Part shown: piece by piece, positions 17,311 through 26,420 of the stretch | Layout: every line of letters begins with the position of its first letter | Position numbering within the stretch: the stretch's first letter is position 1 | From: Nodularia sp. (in: cyanobacteria) | GTDB lineage: Bacteria > Cyanobacteriota > Cyanobacteriia > Cyanobacteriales > Nostocaceae | Assembly: GCA_007692755.1 (NCBI GenBank) | Contig: REBL01000145.1 | Span: 48,340 to 112,339 of the forward strand | Reading direction: 5' to 3' | Length of the DNA stretch: 64,000 nucleotides | Notes under the pieces: model-generated | Databases searched by the model: none | The model's input: the letters and a program-made list of their open reading frames with translations, nothing else | What the model was told of the DNA's origin: nothing | Made by a program: the position numbers and the translations under genes

Positions 17311-18093
17311 TTACATTTGATCCAATTGCCTTTTGAGGGCTTCCAAATCCGAATCAACCACTTCACTGGCTTGATTGGATTTAGGCGCGGTGGTTTCTTG
17401 TTCCGGTGGCAATTGGGCTTGGTTGGGTGCAGCCGCAGGTGGTAGCATTTGTGCCTTCATCGCTGCCAATTCATCATCAACATCGCTACCTTCCAACTGA
17501 GCAAATTGGCTTTCTAAATCATTACCTGTCAATTCTGCACCTGCTTGAGCGCGTGCTTCTTGCATCATGACTTTTTCTTCCATGCGCTCAAATGCCGACA
17601 TAGCGTTGCTGCTATTCATGCCGCGCACCATACCTTCGAGTTGCTCTTGGGCTTTGGCAGAGGTAATCCGAGCTTTGAGCATTTCTTTTTTGGTCTTAGC
17701 TTCAGAAATCTTGCTTTCTAGCTGGATTAAGTTGCGCTTGAGGGTTTCACCCTGAGTCGTTTGCTGATCGAGGCTAGTTTTCAGCGCCAGTCCGGTATCT
17801 GTAAAAGTTTTTTTGCGTTCTAGGGCTTGTCGGGCTAGGTTCTCGTCGCCCTTTTGTAGTGCTAACTGAGCATTGCGTTGCCACTTGTTGATTTCATTTT
17901 GGGCATCATTATACTGTTTCTCAGTCCGTTTTTGGGCTGCGATCGCCTGAGCTACACCCTGACGCAACTGTACCAAGTCTTCCTGCATTTCCAGGATGGC
18001 TTGCTCTAGCATTTTTTCTGGATCTTCAGCTTTATTAACCAAGTCGTTGAGGTTAGAACTGACTACTCGTCTAATTCGATCAAATAATCCCAT
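17311..18093 (-). CDS. vipp1: Vipp1/IM30, thylakoid membrane ESCRT-III-like protein
   Basis: 260 residues. MGLFDRIRRVVSSNLNDLVNKAEDPEKMLEQAI is the amphipathic N-terminal helix plus start of the PspA/IM30 domain. Long coiled coils follow (RTEKQYNDAQNEINKWQRNAQLAL, IQLESKISEAKTKKEML). Residues after about 222 form a Pro/Gln-rich linker and a final helix VVDSDLEALKRQLDQM. This C-terminal extension distinguishes Vipp1 from PspA. It forms rings and rods that maintain thylakoid membranes. Its paralogue lies directly upstream on the same strand, 162 bases away. Confidence 0.94.
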   Translation of the reverse strand: MGLFDRIRRVVSSNLNDLVNKAEDPEKMLEQAILEMQEDLVQLRQGVAQAIAAQKRTEKQYNDAQNEINKWQRNAQLALQKGDENLARQALERKKTFTDTGLALKTSLDQQTTQGETLKRNLIQLESKISEAKTKKEMLKARITSAKAQEQLEGMVRGMNSSNAMSAFERMEEKVMMQEARAQAGAELTGNDLESQFAQLEGSDVDDELAAMKAQMLPPAAAPNQAQLPPEQETTAPKSNQASEVVDSDLEALKRQLDQM

Positions 18094-18255
18094 AATTGTG
18101 TATTTCCTTGTAGAGTTTACGCGCTTTGTTGGACAGTTCGCTTTTGTACTATTTAATAGCTTCCCATTTCAATGTAATCTTTCCGGTTGGGTTCGGTACG
18201 TCCCGACACCCGTTATTTTTTAAGATATATCCTAACTTTGCTGATTGCCCAATTT

Positions 18256-18963
18256 TTAAGACTCTGGAGATTTAGGTAACTTTTGTGGCAGGGTATTTTG
18301 GCCTGTGTCTAAAACCTGTCCTTTCATCGCGGCTAATTCTGTATCAATGTCACCAGCCGATTCTAGGGAATCAAATTGTTTTTGCAAGTCGTCAGTACCG
18401 AGTTGAGCGATCGCTGCGGATTGCGCTTCGATTTGCAAAACTTTATCTTCCATGCGCTCAAAGGCATTGAGGCTACTGGTTGGGGAACTAGTATCGAGCA
18501 TATCTTGGAGTCGGACAGAAGCCTCAGCCGAGCGGGCGCGAGCTATGTACATATCTTTTTTGGTTTTCGCCTCGCCAATTTTTAGCTCTAGCGATCGCAT
18601 ATCCTTTTTCAGTCTAGCCACCACATCATTTTGCTGCTCTCTTTGACTAGATAGAGCCGTGGCAGTTTCTTGGTAAGCTTTGCGTTTAGTTAGAGCTTCC
18701 CGTGCTAAAACTTCGTTTCCTTGTTGTAGTGCCAATTGAGCGCGACGATACCATTCTTCTGATGTTGATTGCGCCGCCAAAGCCTGGCGTTCAGTGCGTT
18801 TTTGAGTCGCGATCGCTTGTGCCACACCTTGTCGCAACTGCACCAAGTTTTCCTGCATTTCGATCACAGCTTGTTGCAGAATTTTTTCAGGATCTTCGGC
18901 ACTATTGAGCAGACTATTGATGTTAGCGCGAATGATCCGCAGGATACGCTTGATAAATTCCAT
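18256..18963 (-). CDS. pspA: PspA family protein (phage-shock protein A homologue)
   Basis: 235 residues. MEFIKRILRIIRANINSLLNSAEDPEKILQQAV gives the N-terminal amphipathic helix; RQGVAQAIATQKRTERQALAAQS and MRSLELKIGEAKTKKDMYIARARSAEA are the family coiled coils. It lacks the acidic-hydrophobic C-terminal helix of the neighbouring Vipp1, ending in a short Pro-rich tail, so PspA is the better call. It is an ESCRT-III-like membrane stress protein. It is transcribed first in a pspA-vipp1 pair, a tandem seen in many Nostocales. Confidence 0.9.
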   Translation of the reverse strand: MEFIKRILRIIRANINSLLNSAEDPEKILQQAVIEMQENLVQLRQGVAQAIATQKRTERQALAAQSTSEEWYRRAQLALQQGNEVLAREALTKRKAYQETATALSSQREQQNDVVARLKKDMRSLELKIGEAKTKKDMYIARARSAEASVRLQDMLDTSSPTSSLNAFERMEDKVLQIEAQSAAIAQLGTDDLQKQFDSLESAGDIDTELAAMKGQVLDTGQNTLPQKLPKSPES

Positions 18964-19148
18964 ATCGGCTCTCCATTGATGTTAGGGAAAAATTGCTTCT
19001 CTTGGAAAGACAAGCCGGTTGATCTCCTGGGGGAAATTTGGGGCTATAGCCTTTGCTTTGGGAGAAGACCGCATTTTTCACTTTTTGCCAGTCAACAGGC
19101 TGGGTGTTTTGTAGATGTTTTCCTCATCCTATCCTAGATTTTTATAAC

Positions 19149-20309
19149 TCATTCCTGTTGAATCCTGGCTTTGATACCCTGAGACTGTAACTTTTGCAGC
19201 TTTTGTTGTGCTGCATCTTGAGTCTTGGCTGCACCCAGATAAATCAAAGTTTGTTGGGGTGATAAATAAGCATCGGGAACCACTTTTTGGGCATTAGAGA
19301 GGGCGCGATCGCCTTGATTATCCGTCACTATATGATAAAACCCATCTGCTGCTGGTTTGAGTTCGGCATTGGCATTGAGTGGAATTGTCGTTTCCTCAGA
19401 CAAAGTTTCTGCTGTGGGAGGTATAGGCTGCAACCGTGGTAATAATTGCATATCTGGGGTAATCATCGGGCTGGGTGTTGGTTTGACTCTGGGTTGTAAA
19501 CCAACTACATCAGTCGGGTTTCTCACCTCAGGAAACTCTTTCGCTGCTAGATTAGGATATCTAGGTAGAGATGTCAGTGTTGGTTGCGTTTGAGGTTGAG
19601 TGTTACTTTCAACTTTCTCAGGATTTTCCGCATTATTCAAGGATGAGTCGGTGGCAAATAATCTAGCTAAATTAAACCCAGACCAGCCTGGAGAATTAGG
19701 ATTCAACACTACGTAACCCAGAGTTAGACTAGCCACTAATAGCAGTAACATCGAGCCAATACCCAAAGGAGAGAGCAAACTATCATTGGAATTACTCTGC
19801 TGGTCTGTAGACTGTTGTTCATCTGTTAAGCTTCGCAGCAGTGCTTCGCTTGATTCCAAATAGTCATCTGATTGTGAGGGATAATCACTTGCTGGGGGTT
19901 CATTTTGATCAGCATCAACCACCACAGGTACAATGCCACTGGCCGAATTTGTTGAGGACTGTGGAATTTGTGTTTTGATAGACTCGGAATTAGAGAGTAA
20001 GTTAAAATCATCAAGTTTAGCGTTAGTTGGTGCTGGGTTTTCTTGAGGATTCTCATTAGGTATAAATGCAGGCGTGGTCAGGATATTATTGTCTTCTACA
20101 GTTGGTGTAATTTCGCTCTCCGTCGCCGGATGATCTAGCAAATCTGGAGATTGAGTGCTGATGTAACTTCCCATACGGGATTGATTCTGTATCCTGACTC
20201 CAATTCTTGTGCGTCTGTATCGGGCTAACTCTTGATCTATCGGTACTTCTAAACTCGCCAGCGCTGCCGCCAATGGTGGCTTCAAGCCAGATATTTTCGA
20301 TGATTTCAT
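19149..20309 (-). CDS. Single-pass membrane protein with SPOR-like C-terminal domain
   Basis: 386 residues. The N-terminal 180 residues are low-complexity and hydrophilic (Ser/Gln/Asn-rich). One transmembrane segment follows (LGIGSMLLLLVASLTLGYVVL, about 185-205), then a Pro/Thr-rich region. The C-terminal 65 residues (FYHIVTDNQGDRALSNAQKVVPDAYL...IYLGAAKTQDAAQQKLQKLQSQGIKARIQ) have the beta-alpha-beta repeat style of SPOR-like peptidoglycan-binding domains. An envelope role, perhaps in division or septal peptidoglycan, is inferred from that domain only. It is divergent from the dciA-like gene with 112 bases between. Confidence 0.72.
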   Translation of the reverse strand: MKSSKISGLKPPLAAALASLEVPIDQELARYRRTRIGVRIQNQSRMGSYISTQSPDLLDHPATESEITPTVEDNNILTTPAFIPNENPQENPAPTNAKLDDFNLLSNSESIKTQIPQSSTNSASGIVPVVVDADQNEPPASDYPSQSDDYLESSEALLRSLTDEQQSTDQQSNSNDSLLSPLGIGSMLLLLVASLTLGYVVLNPNSPGWSGFNLARLFATDSSLNNAENPEKVESNTQPQTQPTLTSLPRYPNLAAKEFPEVRNPTDVVGLQPRVKPTPSPMITPDMQLLPRLQPIPPTAETLSEETTIPLNANAELKPAADGFYHIVTDNQGDRALSNAQKVVPDAYLSPQQTLIYLGAAKTQDAAQQKLQKLQSQGIKARIQQE

Positions 20310-20421
20310 CTTTCTGCCTCAAACTTAGACTACTGGATTCACTTTAAGCGCCATAATAGCGAAAATTGTTCACATAGACAGACAAAAATAGTCTCTTTGC
20401 TCACATTCAGCAATCTCAAAA

Positions 20422-20964
20422 ATGTCGTTGAAATCAGTTAATGATATTTTAAGCGTTCTAGAACAGCAGGCTAAATGGCAAGAACACCCATTTCAGCGCT
20501 TGCTTCAGTTATGGCCAGATATTGTCGGAAAAGTTGCTGCTACCCATACGCGACCATTATCAATCCAGCGTGATGTTTTGCAAGTAGCAACTTCAAGCGC
20601 TGCTTGGGCGCAGAACATGACATTTGGGCGGACAACTCTGCTTTTAAAGTTAAATCAAAAATTGTCTGAGCCTTTGGTGGATATTCGGTTTTCTACTAAA
20701 GGTTGGCAACCTCTTCCAGATTACTTACAGGAAAAAACCGTCATTCCACAGGAGCATCCTAGTTATCTGGGTAATGTCAATAGTTCCCGCACTCAGGTTA
20801 AACCCACTATTCAGAGTGCCAATACTGCTTTTGAATCTTGGGCTAAAACAATGCAAGCGCGATCGCATGGTTTACCCCTTTGTCCTCAGTGCCAATCTCC
20901 CACCCCACCCGGTGAACTCCAGCGTTGGCAAGTCTGTTGTGTTTGTGCTGCCAAGCAATTTTAG
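20422..20964 (+). CDS. dciA: DciA-type helicase loader (DUF721) with C-terminal zinc ribbon
   Basis: 180 residues. The N-terminal DUF721 domain reads LKSVNDILSVLEQQAKWQEHPFQRLLQLWPDIVGKVAATHTRPLSIQRDVLQVATSSAAWAQNMTF, with the family's W-x-x-I-V-G and V-x-x-x-x-x-x-W-A pattern. DciA interacts with DnaB and helps load it at origins in bacteria lacking DnaC or DnaI. The C-terminus adds a zinc ribbon (CPQCQSPTPPGELQRWQVCCVCAAKQF), a cyanobacterial feature that may bind DNA. dnaB lies 11 kb upstream on the same strand but is not in an operon with it. Confidence 0.83.
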   Translation: MSLKSVNDILSVLEQQAKWQEHPFQRLLQLWPDIVGKVAATHTRPLSIQRDVLQVATSSAAWAQNMTFGRTTLLLKLNQKLSEPLVDIRFSTKGWQPLPDYLQEKTVIPQEHPSYLGNVNSSRTQVKPTIQSANTAFESWAKTMQARSHGLPLCPQCQSPTPPGELQRWQVCCVCAAKQF

Positions 20965-21413
20965 CCTAGTACAGACTGTCGGTATGCGCTCAAAAATTAA
21001 CCCCAGATTGCAAGTTTAAATTGTTTCGGGCAGACTTTAGGATGGAGATGGGAAAGTTTTAATTGCTGAAAAATATATAATTTTATCTAAACTGATGCCA
21101 GCTATCCTGAACAATCTACGGCAATCCATTACAAAAACCATACCTGGGACATAGATTTTTGATTTTATTTAAATCTAAAGTTATCAATTTAGCATTGATC
21201 CCCATTTAGTTTTAGTTAAAAATTAGTGTGTATCTACTACCGTGATCATTTACATATATAACAAGAATATAAAAACATTCTAAAGTTTATTTTGGGTGGG
21301 GATCGCTGAAACCCATGTCAAATAATGACTTTTTGGGTATATTACCCCTTTATGTATAGAAGCAAAATATAAGTATGCAAATCACCCACAAACTGCATTA
21401 AAGATGTACCCAA
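20965..21413. other. Intergenic region, no gene seen
   Basis: 449 AT-rich bases upstream of the small Cys-containing protein. A TATATAACAAGAATATAAA stretch (21254-21272) could hold a promoter, but no -35/-10 pair with good spacing stands out. No reading frame resembles a known family. Confidence 0.45.
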
Positions 21414-21728
21414 ATGAAACCTATTAATTCCTTCACATCTGCCTGTAGATATTGTCGTCATTACCAACCAGAGGGTCGCCGAGGTGGGATGTGCCAGCCA
21501 TTAGGAAGTCTAGTGCAAGCAACTTGGAAAGCTTGCTCTTTGGCGCTTCCACCTTTTGCACCTTCTTGGGAAACGTTGGAAGACGCTTGGGATTTACCAG
21601 ATGCAACAAGAGTTTTAGGTTCTTCACGTACCTTGGATACAGATGCAGACAATACTATTATGGCCTCTGTAGAGGAAATAGCTAACAGCATTTCACCAGC
21701 GGCTGAGACTGCGGTAGTGCGAATTTAG
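21414..21728 (+). CDS. Conserved small Cys-containing cyanobacterial protein
   Basis: 104 residues. MKPINSFTSACRYCRHYQPEGRRGGMCQPLGSLVQATWKACSLALPPFAPSWE has four cysteines (about 11, 14, 27, 41) spaced as in a small metal- or cluster-binding module (CxxC-x12-C-x13-C). The second half is acidic and Ser/Ala-rich. I recognise it only as a conserved cyanobacterial hypothetical. The long AT-rich leader and a strong hairpin 75 bases after the stop suggest an independently regulated single gene. Confidence 0.7.
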   Translation: MKPINSFTSACRYCRHYQPEGRRGGMCQPLGSLVQATWKACSLALPPFAPSWETLEDAWDLPDATRVLGSSRTLDTDADNTIMASVEEIANSISPAAETAVVRI

Positions 21729-21803
21729 TTGCTCAGAACTGGCGGACTCAATTTCTCAGAATAAGATAAAACTTTAATATTTCTGGTAGATTTTGACATC
21801 TAA

Positions 21804-21837
21804 AAAAATCGCACCTGGTTCTCAGATGCGATTTTTG
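21804..21837. terminator. Bidirectional terminator AAAAATCGCA...TGCGATTTTT
   Basis: Stem AAAAATCGCA/TGCGATTTTT around a 13-base loop lies between the convergent small Cys-protein gene and menB. It has a T-run on both strands. Confidence 0.85.
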
Positions 21838-21842
21838 TAATT

Positions 21843-22676
21843 TTAAGGTAGCCAAGGAAAGGTGCGAAAATTCGGGGAACGTTTTTCCAGAAAGGCTTGT
21901 TTTCCCTCAGAACCCTCTTCTGTCATGTAGTACAGTAAAGTAGCGTTCCCGGCGAGTTCTTGTAAACCAGCTTGTCCGTCACAATCAGCGTTGAATGCTG
22001 CTTTCAAACACCGAATTGCAATTGGACTTTTTTCTAAAATTTCTTGCGCCCATTGAATACCTTCGGCTTCTAGCTGTTCTACTGGGACAATACAATTTAC
22101 TAAACCCATATCTAGACATTGCTGGGCATTATATTGGCGGCAAAGAAACCAAATTTCTCGTGCTTTTTTTTGTCCCACAACGCGGGCGAGATAACTCGCA
22201 CCAAAACCACCATCGAAACTGCCTACTTTGGGGCCAGTTTGTCCGAAAATTGCATTATCAGCGGCAATGGTGAGGTCACAAATTAGGTGCAGGACGTGTC
22301 CACCACCAATGGCGTATCCAGCGACTAAAGCAATTACCACTTTCGGCATCGAACGAATCAGACGTTGCAAGTCCAACACATTTAAGCGGGGAATTCCGGC
22401 ATCGTCAACATAACCCGCCTTTCCGCGTACACTTTGGTCTCCACCAGAACAGAAAGCGTATTTACCATCAGTGTGAGGGCCTGCACCAGTAAATAGGACT
22501 ACGCCAATATTAGTATCTTCACGGGCATCACAAAAAGCATCGTACAATTCAAAGACAGTTTTAGGGCGGAAGGCATTACGTTTGTGGGGACGGTTAATAG
22601 TGATTTTAGCGATGCCATCGATTTTGTGATATGTGATGTCTTCGTAGGTTTTAGCAATTTGCCAGTTCGTTTCCAT
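21843..22676 (-). CDS. menB: 1,4-dihydroxy-2-naphthoyl-CoA synthase
   Basis: 277 residues, crotonase fold. [104 protein letters not shown] are MenB hallmarks, including the oxyanion-hole glycines and the Y/D loop. It cyclises O-succinylbenzoyl-CoA to 1,4-dihydroxy-2-naphthoyl-CoA in phylloquinone synthesis for photosystem I. Full length. No other men gene is in the window. Confidence 0.96.
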   Translation of the reverse strand: METNWQIAKTYEDITYHKIDGIAKITINRPHKRNAFRPKTVFELYDAFCDAREDTNIGVVLFTGAGPHTDGKYAFCSGGDQSVRGKAGYVDDAGIPRLNVLDLQRLIRSMPKVVIALVAGYAIGGGHVLHLICDLTIAADNAIFGQTGPKVGSFDGGFGASYLARVVGQKKAREIWFLCRQYNAQQCLDMGLVNCIVPVEQLEAEGIQWAQEILEKSPIAIRCLKAAFNADCDGQAGLQELAGNATLLYYMTEEGSEGKQAFLEKRSPNFRTFPWLP

Positions 22677-22801
22677 TCTGTATAAATCAACACTTTTTAT
22701 TGAGGTTTATTTGCTGAAAGTCTTAAATATTCTTTATTAATTTACAAGAATTACCGAGTAGGGTGGGTTTACCAATATCCTCGTTAATATTCCAGGTTAT
22801 A

Positions 22802-24865
22802 TTAAAATCGCTGTCCTATACCTAAATGCACTTTGCTTTCTCCCTGGTCATTAATGCCATAATCAGCCCGGATTAAACCTAGAGGTGAGTCAATCCGGAC
22901 CCCAGCGCCATAACCAAAACCAGAACCGGGTTTACCCCGCACACCTGCTGGGTCTCCTAGTACAGTATCACCAGAGCCTAAGTCTGACGCAAAATCGGCA
23001 AATAGTACACCCCCCAACACTGGCACAATGGGAAAGCGGTACTCTGCGGTAGCTAATACATAACTACGGCCACTGCCCACTTCTCCGCCATCGTAACCCC
23101 GCACTGAATTAGAACCGCCCAAGTTAAAACTTTCATAAGGTGGTAAATCACCAATGACTGTGCCAGCTTGAAAATTTACAGCGAATACTTGTGGCTGTGT
23201 ATTATTACTGTTAAATAAGTTGACTGGCATATACTGAATGTAGTTGGCCTTGAGGCGATTCATGGAAATATTACCTTGACCAACTGGTACAGATTGTTCG
23301 GTACTCAAACTTAGTAGAGAACCTTGAGTAGGATTTAAGATATTATTTCGTTTATCTTGGGAAGCGGTGAAAGATACTATCGCCAAATCATCAATGCCTG
23401 TACCACTTGCTGAGAGGAGATTGCCCTGTGCATCTGTGGGGGTAATATTACCTTGGCGATCGCGAATACTGATGCGAGTATAATTAAATCCCAAAGCTGT
23501 ATTCCAATCATCAAGGGGTTGCTGAAAAGTGATCCCAGTACCAATCTTACCTTCCCGCACTTTGTCGCCATTCGGTAGTGTAATCTTGTCATCCAAGATT
23601 GCGGAAAGTTCCCGGCGACGGAAAGTATTAACTGTGTAGCCTAAGCGGTCAGGTTCAGTGGCACGATAAGGACTGGTAAATTTACTATCAAACTGCAAAT
23701 CCTTGCGACTCACACCGACATTGACAGCCAAATTATCATTAATACCACCAATATTTTGGTCTTGATAGCTTAAGGTAGCTAACACTCCCATCTCCGCGTT
23801 ATAACTACCACCTAAGTTAATCGCACGCGCTCCCAATTCTTTAACTTCGTAAACTAAATCAACTTTGGTAGCATCACCTTCAAAGGTAAGATTTACAGTT
23901 TCAAATAAGCCAGTACGATATAACTTTTGCACATCTTCGCGGACAATATCTTCTTGAAAAATTTGCCCAGATTTAAGTTTTAATTGCTGTCGCAGGAAAT
24001 CGGGTTGGGTGCGTCCTGTAACTGGTTCGCCTTTGCTATCAATGGTTTTGCCATCATCATCAATAAAGCGAAACTTAATCTCACCTACTAAGCCTTCAGC
24101 TACATTCACTGTGAGGATACCTTGGCGGTTGGGTTGAATAGATAAGACGTTTGCTAGCTGATAACCATTGTCGGCGTACCATTGATCAATTTGTGTTACA
24201 GCTTGTTTGAGTCCTTCTGGACTGATAGGTTTATCGATTTGCGATTGGAAACGTTCTTGGGCTACCTGATAAGTGAGTGCTTTTGCACCTGACAGTTGTA
24301 GCGATCGCACTACCACTGGTTCCACTTGATACACTACATCTAACCCATTGGGAGTAGTGCTGCTATTGACGTTAGCACTAGCAAATAAGCCAGTCTCCAA
24401 AATTGCTGCCACATCGCTTTGTAGCTGATTTTGACTCGTTTCTCCCCCTACTTGGGTTTTAATCACTTGGCGCACAATCTGCTGCAATTCCTGAGTAGCT
24501 CCCACAACCTGTATATCTGTAGCATTGACCACTAAGTTGCTGTCAGTGGGAGAAGAGGAGATGATTACAGATGGAGACGAGGGCGGGACATTGCCTGAAT
24601 TTGTTGGCGTTAGGGTGACGGTAGGGGTTTTTTGTCCACCTGTTTGCACAACCACATTATTTTGAGAAAATTGTTGAATAGCTAGAGTTTCTGGGGATGC
24701 AATAGTCTCAATTCGTGCAGGTGTTTCTTCAAGGTTTGGTACTACTGAATGATCAGCAGGTTCGTTTTGAGTAGCGACTGTGATAGTTTTAGCCTTTGCT
24801 TGTTGAGTAAGATTACTAGCTGCCAAAGTAGCTAAAGTCAGAATAGCCGCAGAAGAAACTCGCAT
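22802..24865 (-). CDS. Omp85/BamA-family outer membrane protein
   Basis: 687 residues. The signal peptide is MRVSSAAILTLATLAASN. A Pro/Thr/Ser-rich stretch at about 85-110 is followed by three POTRA-type repeats (VNATDIQVVGATQELQQIVRQVIKTQ; VVRSLQLSGAKALTYQVAQERF; ILTVNVAEGLVGEIKFRF). The C-terminal barrel (from about 350) ends in a Phe and carries GQGNISMNRLKANYIQY, FNLGGSNSVRGYDGGEVGSGRSYVLATAEYRFPI (the conserved V-R-G-Y of the D15/Omp85 L6 loop) and GFGYGAGVRIDSPLGLIRADYG. It inserts beta-barrel proteins into the outer membrane. It is probably the main cyanobacterial BamA-like protein (anaOmp85 type). Confidence 0.93.
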   Translation of the reverse strand: MRVSSAAILTLATLAASNLTQQAKAKTITVATQNEPADHSVVPNLEETPARIETIASPETLAIQQFSQNNVVVQTGGQKTPTVTLTPTNSGNVPPSSPSVIISSSPTDSNLVVNATDIQVVGATQELQQIVRQVIKTQVGGETSQNQLQSDVAAILETGLFASANVNSSTTPNGLDVVYQVEPVVVRSLQLSGAKALTYQVAQERFQSQIDKPISPEGLKQAVTQIDQWYADNGYQLANVLSIQPNRQGILTVNVAEGLVGEIKFRFIDDDGKTIDSKGEPVTGRTQPDFLRQQLKLKSGQIFQEDIVREDVQKLYRTGLFETVNLTFEGDATKVDLVYEVKELGARAINLGGSYNAEMGVLATLSYQDQNIGGINDNLAVNVGVSRKDLQFDSKFTSPYRATEPDRLGYTVNTFRRRELSAILDDKITLPNGDKVREGKIGTGITFQQPLDDWNTALGFNYTRISIRDRQGNITPTDAQGNLLSASGTGIDDLAIVSFTASQDKRNNILNPTQGSLLSLSTEQSVPVGQGNISMNRLKANYIQYMPVNLFNSNNTQPQVFAVNFQAGTVIGDLPPYESFNLGGSNSVRGYDGGEVGSGRSYVLATAEYRFPIVPVLGGVLFADFASDLGSGDTVLGDPAGVRGKPGSGFGYGAGVRIDSPLGLIRADYGINDQGESKVHLGIGQRF

Positions 24866-25036
24866 AATATTTAGCCTAATTCACTGGTAGTTAGTTGTAG
24901 TGAGTTTAGGTAGTGAGGATAATACTAACTTCCAGCAGCTGGGCCGATTGATATCCTCATTTATACCTCTTGCTTAAACAGACAGTTAATTTTAATATTT
25001 TGTTTCTTATGCCTATTCTTCATTCCCTGCATTTCT

Positions 25037-26389
25037 ATGAGTAATATCTCTCAATTAATCCCAAATGCCCACAAGAAGTTACAGTTACTAGTTTTAAGCA
25101 ACGGTCATGGAGAAGATGTTATTGCTGCCAGCATTTTGCAAAAATTCCAGCAACAAGCCAGCCCCCCAGATATCTTTGCATTACCTTTGGTGGGTGAAGG
25201 ACGTGCTTACCAAAAGTTAGGTATTCCCTGTATTGGTTCAGTCCGCACCATGCCCTCTGGGGGTTTTATTTATATGGATAGCCGACAACTAGTCAGGGAT
25301 GTCCGTGGCGGTTTGCTACAACTGACCCTGAATCAAATTCAAGCTGTTCGTCGTTGGGTGCGTTCCCAAACAGAATTAGGTAACAAAACCGCTATTTTAG
25401 CTGTAGGGGATATTGTTCCTCTGTTATTTGCGTGTTTTAGTGGTGCTAATTATGCTTTTGTCGGCACGGCAAAATCAGAATATCATGTGCGGGATGAAGC
25501 GGGACTATTAGCCAGAAAATCAAAAGGTGCGCGTTGGGAAAACTTTTCTGGTTCAATTTATCATCCTTGGGAACGTTGGTTGATGAGTCGTCGTCGTTGT
25601 CAGGCTGTGTTCCCTAGAGATGCCTTGACTACAGAAATATTACAAAAATGGTCAATTCCGGCTTTTGATTTGGGGAATCCGATGATGGATGATCTCGAAT
25701 CAGCGTTTTCAGCCCCAAAATTTGATAGTTCCGCCGCCCAGCAGCAAGAAGTAGCTAGACCTTTAGTCATCACTTTATTACCTGGTTCCCGTCCCCCGGA
25801 AGCTTATGCTAACTGGGAAATCATCATGGTTGCTGTGTCTGCATTGATGGCTAGTTTCTCAGGACAAGAGGCGATTTTACAGAGTTCTGGAAATATGGTA
25901 TTTCTGGGGGCGATCGCTCCTGGTTTAGATCAAAGTATTTTAGCTCAAACTGTTCAATCCCAAGGCTGGAAACCCCATACAGAATCTCCTCTCCCCATTG
26001 CTGATTCTGAGGCGTTGATATTTCAGCAAAAAAATAGTTATTTTGTCCTCACACAACAAGCTTATAACGATTGTTTATATTGGGGAGATTTAGCGATCGC
26101 GATGGCTGGTACAGCCACAGAACAATTCGTAGGTTTAGGAAAACCCGCGATCGCAATTCCCGGTAATGGTCCCCAATATACCCCAGCCTTTGCCGAAGCT
26201 CAAAGCCGACTTTTAGGTGCATCTCTATTGGTAGTAGACAATCCCGAACAAGTTCCCCAGGTGGCGCAATCGCTGTGCCAAAATCCTGATCGTTTGCAAA
26301 TAATTTCCGAGAACGGAATTAGACGCATGGGTAAACCAGGCGCTGCCCGTAGGATTGCTGACTATTTACATCAAGTATGGTGTGATTAG
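25037..26389 (+). CDS. Lipid-A-disaccharide synthase-related protein
   Basis: 450 residues of a GT-B glycosyltransferase related to LpxB (the TIGR03492 family). LLVLSNGHGEDVIAASILQKFQ replaces the LpxB GEASGD start. Other conserved points are ALPLVGEGRAYQKLGIP, AVGDIVPLLFACFSGANYAFVGTAKSEY and LAIAMAGTATEQFVGLGKPAIAIPGNGPQYTPAFAEAQ near the C-terminus. Its substrate is unknown and may be a cell-envelope glycolipid rather than lipid A. It is divergent from Omp85 (171 bases between starts), so an envelope link is plausible. Confidence 0.88.
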   Translation: MSNISQLIPNAHKKLQLLVLSNGHGEDVIAASILQKFQQQASPPDIFALPLVGEGRAYQKLGIPCIGSVRTMPSGGFIYMDSRQLVRDVRGGLLQLTLNQIQAVRRWVRSQTELGNKTAILAVGDIVPLLFACFSGANYAFVGTAKSEYHVRDEAGLLARKSKGARWENFSGSIYHPWERWLMSRRRCQAVFPRDALTTEILQKWSIPAFDLGNPMMDDLESAFSAPKFDSSAAQQQEVARPLVITLLPGSRPPEAYANWEIIMVAVSALMASFSGQEAILQSSGNMVFLGAIAPGLDQSILAQTVQSQGWKPHTESPLPIADSEALIFQQKNSYFVLTQQAYNDCLYWGDLAIAMAGTATEQFVGLGKPAIAIPGNGPQYTPAFAEAQSRLLGASLLVVDNPEQVPQVAQSLCQNPDRLQIISENGIRRMGKPGAARRIADYLHQVWCD

Positions 26390-26420
26390 AGACAAATTAA
26401 AAATGTGAAATTCCGCGTTT

